Source: Amycolatopsis mediterranei
GTDB taxonomy: Bacteria; Actinomycetota; Actinomycetes; Mycobacteriales; Pseudonocardiaceae
Direction of reading: 5' to 3'
Assembly (NCBI RefSeq): GCF_026017845.1
Contig: NZ_CP100416.1
Location: forward strand, 7,970,430 to 8,034,429
DNA length: 64,000 nucleotides
Part shown: positions 58,712 to 64,000 of the stretch, in pieces
How positions within the stretch are numbered: the stretch's first letter is position 1
How the letters are laid out: every line of letters starts with the position of its first letter
The notes under the pieces: generated by a model
The model's database searches: none
The model's input: only the letters and a program-made list of their open reading frames with translations
Told to the model about the DNA's origin: nothing
Program-made: the position numbers and the translations under genes

Positions 58712-59389
58712 GTGAAGAATTCAGTCCTGAACGACATCCCGCTGTGGCACCCGCCCGCCGGCCGCGGTCCGGGCCTGGTGCTGGTCCAGGAAATCTTCGG
58801 GCTGGACGACTACCTGCGCTCGGTGGCGTCGGACCTGGCCGCCGCGGGCTACGTGGTGGCGGTCCCGGAGCTGTTCTGGCGCACGGCACCGGGCTGGTCG
58901 TCGACCCACGACGAAGCGGGTGTCGCGGCTTCGATGGCGGTGATGGCCTCCTTCGACCCGGCGTCGGGACTGTCGGACGTCCTGGCCACGGTGGCCCACC
59001 TCCGGTCCCTGCCGTCGGTGACGGGCGGCGTGGGTGTGCTGGGTTTCTGCTTGGGCGGCTCGCTGGCCTTCGCGGCGGCGGCCGAGGGCGATCCGGACGT
59101 GACGGTGTCGTTCTACGGCTCGACGGTGGCGCAGCAGATCGACGCGCTGTCCCGCGTCGAATGCCCGATCCAGTTCCACTTCGGCGGAACGGATCCGTAC
59201 ATCCCGCGTTCCGATGTGGCCGTGGTGGAGGCCGCGGTGGCGTCGCACCCCGGGGCGGAGATCCACGTCCAGGAGGAGGCGGGGCACGCGTTCCACAACC
59301 ACGTGGCCCCGATGTTCCACCACCCCGAAGCGGCGGCCCGGGCGTGGGAGCTGACGACGGAGTTCCTGCGGCGGACCCTGCCGGCGTGA
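58712..59389 (+). CDS. Dienelactone hydrolase-family protein
   Basis: A 225-residue alpha/beta hydrolase. The nucleophile is Cys113 in GVLGFCLGGSLAF, the acid D161 in FGGTDPYIP, and the base H192 in EAGHAFHN. That Cys-Asp-His triad is the dienelactone hydrolase type. It could act in aromatic ring-cleavage pathways or as a general ester hydrolase. GTG 58712 begins 65 bp after the divergent trpB. A downstream broken gene overlaps its stop (GTGA). Confidence 0.87.
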   Translation: MKNSVLNDIPLWHPPAGRGPGLVLVQEIFGLDDYLRSVASDLAAAGYVVAVPELFWRTAPGWSSTHDEAGVAASMAVMASFDPASGLSDVLATVAHLRSLPSVTGGVGVLGFCLGGSLAFAAAAEGDPDVTVSFYGSTVAQQIDALSRVECPIQFHFGGTDPYIPRSDVAVVEAAVASHPGAEIHVQEEAGHAFHNHVAPMFHHPEAAARAWELTTEFLRRTLPA

Positions 59390-59927
59390 AGGCGGCCGCG
59401 CTCTTCCGGGGCGCCGGTGAGCTGGTCTTCCTCCTGCTGTGGTTCCTGCTTTTCGCGCGTCTCGACGCGGCGGTGGGCCAGGACTTCGCGGCCGCCGACG
59501 CTCATGTGCCCGGATGGTGCTATTGCTGCTGTCACTGGGCGGCCTGTCGCACGGCGGCTGGCTCGACCCGGCCGGCCCCGCTAACCCGCTGCTCGGCGCC
59601 GTGGCCGTGGCGCTCGTCATCGTGCTGACCGGGCTGCGGGTCCGGACGGCCGCGAGCGCCGACGGCGTCTCGGTCCACTGTGGAGCGTTCAGCCGGCCAC
59701 GCCACACCTACCGCCTGGACGAGAATCGAGCGTGCCGAGGTGACCGACCTGCGGCCGTCACTGTGGCGCCTGTCCCTCGGCTTCTGGTGGACCCCACGCC
59801 ACACCTGCTTCACGCTCCGGACCGGACCCGCCCTGCGCCTGACCTTGCGCACCGGCCGCAGCGTGACGATCACGGTCCCCGACCCCACGCCGCGGCCGCG
59901 ATCGTCCACCAGGCGAAGTCCGGCTGA
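59386..59927 (+). pseudogene. Frameshifted small membrane protein gene
   Basis: Protein-like sequence moves between two frames. GTG 59386 starts KAAALFRGAGELVFLLLWFL up to about 59515 in one frame; then MVLLLLSLGGLSHGGWLDPAG through FSRPRHTYRLDE (to about 59720) in another; then RIERAEVTDLRPSLWRLSLG and RTGRSVTITVPDP (to about 59880) in the first; and AAAAIVHQAKSG with a stop at 59927 in the second. Joined, they give about 180 residues with two TM segments and a beta-rich PH-like end. Three single-base indels, real or sequencing errors, are needed. The GTGA overlap with the hydrolase gene suggests an original operon. Confidence 0.6.
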
Positions 59928-59970
59928 CACCGCGACGCGGCGTCGAGTGCGGAACGCCAGGACGACCGCG

Positions 59971-61599
59971 CTAGGACTCCTGCCTCGGGACGGGCGGATC
60001 CACCGGCCAAGGCGGCCCGGACGGCCGGCGCGGCCAGGGCGGGTCCGGCGGCCAGGGTGGTCCCGGCAGCACGGCCGGGTGGCGCGCGCCGGCCCACCAG
60101 CCGGCCGCGGCGACCACCGGCAGGCAAGCCGCGGCGAGGATCAGGCCGAGTTCGACCGCCGGGGCGTGCTCCTCCGGGTAACCCACCGTCCAGCCCAGCG
60201 TGGGCGCGACGTACGCCAGCCCGGTCAGGACAGCGGCCACGACGACGACGGTCATGCGCGGCCGGTACAGGAGCGGCTGAGCCAGCACGAGACCGGCGCC
60301 GGTGCCGACCAGGCAGAGGGAAGCCACCAGCCACGGCCCGGTCGACGTCCCGGAGTTCTCGATGAAGAACGCCACCGCGCCGAGGACCGGGAGACCCAGC
60401 ACGATGAGCAGGACAAGGGGAACGACGGCGGTGAGGCCGCGGCCGAGCCGGGTGCGGACCCGGGCGGCCGCCAGCGTCGTCCCGATCAGCAGCGCGAGCA
60501 CGGTGAGCAAGCCGGCGTATTCGACGTCGTCCCCGATCCACCGGCCGAAGGCGGTGAGCGGCGCCGGCCGGATGGCCAGCCCGGTTTCGGGGACCACGAC
60601 CGGGATCCGGCGCCAGGCACCGTCGGCACCGCGGACCACCAGCCCTTCCACCCCGTTGGCCACGAACACCTCGTGCCCGCCCGGGACGGCGCGGACGACG
60701 ACTTCCACGCTGGACAGTTTGGGCAGGTTGACCACCCCGGCCGGAAACGGGTGCTGGCGTGAGATGAAATCCCACCGGGCGGCGGGTACCTCCCAGGCGG
60801 TGTGCCAGGTCCGGCCGGCGTCGGCCGACTCGTCGACGCCGGGCGGGCGGCCACCGCTCGGCAGCAACCCGTGGTCGTCGAGATCGGCGGTACCGCGCAC
60901 CCGGTAGCAGTGTGCGGCCACGTCGGGCACGCAGGCTTGGGCCTGCAGCTGCCGCTCCGGCGTCGGCCCCGTCGACGACCAGTTCGTCGGCGGCACATCC
61001 GACACGAACCTCCAACCGTCGACGCCCGAGGAGGAGCTGAAAGTCCCCCCGGCCGCCTCGATCACCACTTCCGCGCCCTCGCTCTGCACGGATTCGACCG
61101 CCGGCGTGTTGTCTTGGGCCGCCGACGTCGCGGTGATCGCCAGCACCGCGAACGGCACCGCGACGATCACCCGCACCCGGAACACCAGCTCCGCCGGCAG
61201 TGGCGGGGCCGCGGTCACCCGGCGCCAGGCCCACCAGGAAAGCCCCAGTGCGGGCAGCGCGATCAGGTCGGTCGGATCGGCCAGGACCACCGAAGGCCCG
61301 TTGACGACCGACCACGCCGCCGAAGCGACGGCGGCGCCGGCCGTGGTCAGCTTGACGAATGCGAACGCGGCGCCCGTCACCGCCACCGCGGCCGGGGCGG
61401 CGAGCCGGCGGGCGAGGAACAGGCCGAGCAGCAGCCCGAGCACCGGCGGAGCCGCGATCAGCCCGGCCACGTCACTGAGCTTCCCGGTGACCAGGCCCGG
61501 CCACACCGGTTTGAGCAGGTGGTCGTTCAGCAGCAGTACCGTCGTGGCGCCGACGGTCAGCGGATGCGCCGCCCAGCGCAGGAAGACCCCAGTTCGCAT
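59971..61599 (-). CDS. Polytopic membrane protein of unknown function
   Basis: A 542-residue protein. About four TM segments occupy residues 5-125 (with LLLNDHLLKPVWPGLVTGKL, a conserved-looking loop), a TM at about 140-160 leads to a large extracytoplasmic domain (165-360: GVDGWRFVSDVPP, SADAGRTWHTAWEVP, an Asp-box-like turn), and five more TMs (365-500) precede a Pro/Trp-rich C-tail (PPWPPDPPWPRRP). Cys residues in QACVPDVAAHCYR could form a disulfide. No family recognised. ATG 61599 has no strong ribosome site. Confidence 0.65.
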   Translation of the reverse strand: MRTGVFLRWAAHPLTVGATTVLLLNDHLLKPVWPGLVTGKLSDVAGLIAAPPVLGLLLGLFLARRLAAPAAVAVTGAAFAFVKLTTAGAAVASAAWSVVNGPSVVLADPTDLIALPALGLSWWAWRRVTAAPPLPAELVFRVRVIVAVPFAVLAITATSAAQDNTPAVESVQSEGAEVVIEAAGGTFSSSSGVDGWRFVSDVPPTNWSSTGPTPERQLQAQACVPDVAAHCYRVRGTADLDDHGLLPSGGRPPGVDESADAGRTWHTAWEVPAARWDFISRQHPFPAGVVNLPKLSSVEVVVRAVPGGHEVFVANGVEGLVVRGADGAWRRIPVVVPETGLAIRPAPLTAFGRWIGDDVEYAGLLTVLALLIGTTLAAARVRTRLGRGLTAVVPLVLLIVLGLPVLGAVAFFIENSGTSTGPWLVASLCLVGTGAGLVLAQPLLYRPRMTVVVVAAVLTGLAYVAPTLGWTVGYPEEHAPAVELGLILAAACLPVVAAAGWWAGARHPAVLPGPPWPPDPPWPRRPSGPPWPVDPPVPRQES

Positions 61600-61684
61600 C
61601 TGGTACAGCCTCCGGTGCGGTGATCACGACCACGACACGGCTCGGCCCCGGATCGGGTCGGGGTGCGGTGCGCCCGGTTCCCGG

Positions 61685-62908
61685 CTACCCCAGCTGATTC
61701 CGCCGGCGCGTCAAGTTCGCGATCTCGGCGGTGTTGCCCGCCAGCTCGATGGCTTTGCCGTACGCCGCGCGGGCCTCCGCGCTGCGGGCCAGCCGCCTGA
61801 GCAGGTCGGCGCGGGTCGCGTGGTAGGCGTGGTAGCCGGCCAGCTGCTCCTCGAGCCGGTCGACGGCCGCCAGTGCCACCTCCGGGCCGTCGAGCTCCGC
61901 CACCGCGATCGCCCGGTTGAGCGCCACGACCGGCGACGCGTCGACGCGGACCAGCTGGTCGTAGAGCGCGACGACCTGTGACCAGTCCGTGTCGCGGATG
62001 TCGCGGGCGGACGTGTGCACGGCGTTGATCGCCGCGAGGATCTGGTAGCGGCCCGGCGCCACCCCGGCGGCGAGGCGCTCGCGCACCAGGCGGTGCCCCT
62101 CGGCGATCAGCGCCGCGTCCCAAGTTCCGCGGTCCTGCTCGCCGAGCGCGACCAGCTCGCCCGCCGAAACCCGGGCCGCGCGGCGGGCCTCGATGAGCAG
62201 CATCAGCGCCAGCAGCCCGGTCACCTCGCCGTCGTCCGGGAGGAGAGCGTGGATCAGGCGGGTGAGCCGGATCGCCTCGGCGGTCAATTCCTGCCGGATC
62301 GGGTCGGTGCCGGGGCCGGTCGCCAGGTAGCCCTCGTTGAAGACGAGGAAAAGGACGGTGAGCACCCCCGACACGCGGGCCGGGAGGTCCTCGGCGGACG
62401 GCACGCGGTAGGGGATGCGAGCGGCCTTGATCTTGGCCTTCGCGCGGGTGATCCGCTGCTCCAAAGCGGACTCCCGCACCAAGAAGGCGCGGGCGATTTC
62501 GGGCACGGTCAGGCCGCCGACCATGCGCAGCGTCAGCGCCACCCGGGCCTGGGTCGCCAGCGCCGGGTGACAGCACGTGAAGATCAGCCGCAGCCGGTCG
62601 TCGTCGATGGCGCCGGACGGCTCGGACGGGGTGTCGTCGTACACCATCCGGGCCTCCTGGTGCTTGTCGTCGCGCTTGTTCTCGCGCCGGATCCGGTCGA
62701 TGGCCTTGCGGTTCGCGGTGGTGGTCAGCCAGGCACCGGGGTTCGGGGGAACGCCGTCGGCCGGCCACCGCTCGACGGCGATCGCGAACGCTTCGGCGGC
62801 GGCCTCCTCGGCGAGGTCGAGGTCGCCGAACCGCCTGGTCAGCGCGGCCACCACCCGGGCCCACTCCGCGCGGTGCACCCGGGTCACCGCCTGCTCGACG
62901 TCGCTCAC
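61685..62908 (-). CDS. ECF42-like RNA polymerase sigma factor with C-terminal helical domain
   Basis: A 407-residue ECF sigma factor. Region 2 is FGDLDLAEEAAAEAFAIAVE and WLTTTANRKAIDRIRREN; region 4 GGLTVPEIARAFLVRESALEQRITRAK (first 20 residues given by the HTH). The extra C-terminal part (about 190-407) is TPR-like, with FLVFNEGYLAT and LNRAIAVAELDGPEVALAAV. This is the SnoaL-less, TPR-bearing ECF42 architecture. GTG 62908 overlaps the DGPF gene stop (GTGA). ECF42 genes usually sit next to DGPF proteins, as here; no anti-sigma factor is seen. Confidence 0.9.
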   Translation of the reverse strand: MSDVEQAVTRVHRAEWARVVAALTRRFGDLDLAEEAAAEAFAIAVERWPADGVPPNPGAWLTTTANRKAIDRIRRENKRDDKHQEARMVYDDTPSEPSGAIDDDRLRLIFTCCHPALATQARVALTLRMVGGLTVPEIARAFLVRESALEQRITRAKAKIKAARIPYRVPSAEDLPARVSGVLTVLFLVFNEGYLATGPGTDPIRQELTAEAIRLTRLIHALLPDDGEVTGLLALMLLIEARRAARVSAGELVALGEQDRGTWDAALIAEGHRLVRERLAAGVAPGRYQILAAINAVHTSARDIRDTDWSQVVALYDQLVRVDASPVVALNRAIAVAELDGPEVALAAVDRLEEQLAGYHAYHATRADLLRRLARSAEARAAYGKAIELAGNTAEIANLTRRRNQLG

Positions 62909-63228
62909 CGGAACGGTCGCACCTCGATCTTCCGGTCGCAGACCTTCGACGCCTCGGCGGCGAGCTTGAGCGCCACGTCGAGGTCGGGGACGTCCCACAC
63001 CCAGAAGCCGGCGAGGTACTCCTTCGACTCCACGAACGGCCCGTCGCTGATCACCGCCTGCTCGCCCCGGTGGTCGACGACGGTGGCCGCGTCGGTGTCC
63101 GCGAGGCCGCCCGCGAAGACCCAGTAGCCCTCGGCGATCAGCCGGTCGTTGAACTCGCTGATGGCGGGCTGCCGGTCCGTGCTGCCGGGGTTGCTCTTGT
63201 CGTCGATCACGGAAACCAGGTACTGCAT
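62905..63228 (-). CDS. DGPF/YCII-related protein
   Basis: A 107-residue YCII-fold protein: QYLVSVIDDKSNPGS, FNDRLIAEGYWVFAGGLADT and the signature VISDGPFVESKEYLAGFWVW. The DGPF motif names the group commonly found beside ECF42 sigma factors. ATG 63228 is downstream of GAGAGGATT. It is the first gene of the two-gene unit with the sigma factor. Its function is not settled; a role as a sensing partner of the sigma factor is possible. Confidence 0.9.
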   Translation of the reverse strand: MQYLVSVIDDKSNPGSTDRQPAISEFNDRLIAEGYWVFAGGLADTDAATVVDHRGEQAVISDGPFVESKEYLAGFWVWDVPDLDVALKLAAEASKVCDRKIEVRPFR

Positions 63229-63342
63229 CCGGAAATCCTCTCTGGGCGGCCACCCCTCGTGGGTGGCTTCATCTCCGCTACGAACGCCGCCGGCCCGATC
63301 CGACAACCTCGCCCGGATTATTTTCGAGGGTTACGGTGCCTC

Positions 63343-63597
63343 GTGGAACACGACGCGCGACGGCGGCACGCTGCGTCCTTCGGCACGGCGGCGGCCGACT
63401 ACGCCGAGCACCGCCCGGACTACTCGCCGGCCGCGGTGCGGTGGGCCCTCGAGGCGGCATCCGGTCCGCGGGTGCTGGACCTGGGGGCCGGGAACGCGCT
63501 GCGCTGGTTCGACCTGGCCGTCGCGCACCTCGCGGACGTGCGCGACGAGTTCGTCCTCCCGCTGCTGACCGGCGTCCTGCGCGTCCGGAGGCCGTAA
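63343..63597 (+). pseudogene. Class I methyltransferase remnant with internal deletion
   Basis: An 84-residue frame opening SFGTAAADYAEHRPDYSPAA and WALEAASGPRVLDLGAG, the start of an actinobacterial SAM-dependent methyltransferase up to motif I. It then jumps to NALRWFDLAVA, which in intact relatives lies about 60 residues later, and ends DEFVLPLLTGVLRVRRP, the normal C-terminal end. Most of the middle and C-terminal domain (about 170 residues) is missing. GTG 63343 has no good ribosome site. Most likely a decayed gene made by deletions; a minimal functional protein is unlikely because the SAM-binding fold is incomplete. Confidence 0.65.
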
Positions 63598-63651
63598 CCG
63601 CCACAACGGCCTAGGCTGAGTCCGACCCGGACACCGACGCGGAGGATCGCC

Positions 63652-64000
63652 ATGCCCCACACCGTGGACTTCGAGACCGTATCGACGGCCGGCCTGGAGT
63701 CGTCGCCGGTTGCGGACGCGCTCGCCGGGTTGCGGGCCAACGAGGCGCGGTACTTCAAGAACAAGTACGACCACGTCTTCACGGTCGAGCCCGCCGGCGA
63801 CGTCCAGCCCACCATCGACTGGGTGCACCGCATCCTCGAGGAGGAGCGCGGCATCGTCATCGGCTCGCGCCCGCTCGAGGCGACCGCGTTCCAGGTCGAG
63901 AACATCCGGTGGACGTACGTGTTCTACGAGAACGGCCTGTCGATCAACGTCCTGTACACCGTGGACGACGGCGGGAAGCGGGCGGTCGGGTTCAAGCTCT
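63652..64000 (+). CDS. Conserved hypothetical protein, N-terminal part (cut by window edge)
   Basis: ATG 63652 follows GGAGG at six bases. The visible 116 residues begin MPHTVDFETVSTAGLESSPV and include GLRANEARYFKNKYDHVFTV, WVHRILEEERGIVIGSRPLE and YVFYENGLSINVLYTVDDGG. The composition is that of a soluble mixed alpha/beta protein. No signal peptide or TM, and no family recognised. The 3' end lies outside the window. Confidence 0.6.
   Translation, partial: MPHTVDFETVSTAGLESSPVADALAGLRANEARYFKNKYDHVFTVEPAGDVQPTIDWVHRILEEERGIVIGSRPLEATAFQVENIRWTYVFYENGLSINVLYTVDDGGKRAVGFKL

Overview
The window is dense, very GC-rich DNA with GTG/TTG starts, many 1-8 bp ATGA/GTGA/TGATG gene overlaps, F420-type and actinobacterial-only families (LLM oxidoreductase, DUF5302, valine dehydrogenase, VanW protein, family A exonuclease/polymerase). 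It looks like the chromosome of a soil actinomycete, most probably of the Pseudonocardiaceae (Amycolatopsis-like). The genus is inferred from gene content. No tRNA, rRNA, CRISPR array, transposase or phage gene was seen.

Layout. 1-2 kb: edge of a PucR-type regulator and a secreted SGNH hydrolase. 1.2-7.1 kb (minus): five-gene catabolic operon, carotenoid-cleavage-type oxygenase > CoA ligase > SCP2-type thiolase > LLM oxidoreductase > PNPOx-like protein, divergent from a tandem HxlR regulator with a repeated operator between them. 8.2-11.2 kb: DUF5302 protein, Tat-exported MBL-fold protein, LysR regulator, leaderless beta-lactamase-fold protein. 11.2-19.1 kb: valine dehydrogenase, then two divergent operons around a TACACC/GGTGTA palindrome: PaaX-like regulator + tryptophan dioxygenase + kynureninase on the left; creatininase-family protein + aryl-CoA ligase + SDR + crotonase-fold enzyme on the right. 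Together they read as a tryptophan > kynurenine > anthranilate > anthraniloyl-CoA route. 19.1-23.4 kb: a 2-TM membrane protein, an NTPase and an amidohydrolase with overlapping ends; the membrane protein and the NTPase share a repeated sequence motif. 23.7-27.4 kb: SDR / ACAD10-like phosphotransferase / histidine phosphatase / SMP-30 / VOC operon. 27.8-35.7 kb: XRE regulator, large LuxR-type ATPase regulator, NTF2-like protein, acyl-CoA synthetase, exonuclease/polymerase. 35.9-47.8 kb: secreted Asp-box (sialidase-fold) protein, HrpA helicase, small membrane protein, lactate 2-monooxygenase, enoyl-reductase-like protein, flavin monooxygenase with its TetR regulator, GH46 chitosanase. 47.8-51.7 kb: PHP protein, phosphoesterase, GntR regulator divergent from a sugar-acid dehydratase. 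51.8-56.7 kb: VanW protein, MFS exporter, a tiny gene with nine PTDW repeats, a membrane diguanylate cyclase. 56.8-64 kb: small membrane protein, TrpB2, dienelactone hydrolase, a frameshifted gene, a polytopic protein, an ECF sigma factor with DGPF/YCII partner, a deleted methyltransferase remnant and a cut-off gene.

The most unusual items are the PTDW repeat peptide (54950-55258), the shared Q-x-I...G-A-Q motif in the adjacent membrane protein and NTPase (20708-23438), and the kynurenine/anthraniloyl-CoA cluster whose only candidate formamidase is a creatininase homologue. Several intergenic regions carry long near-perfect palindromes or 21-30 bp tandem repeats.
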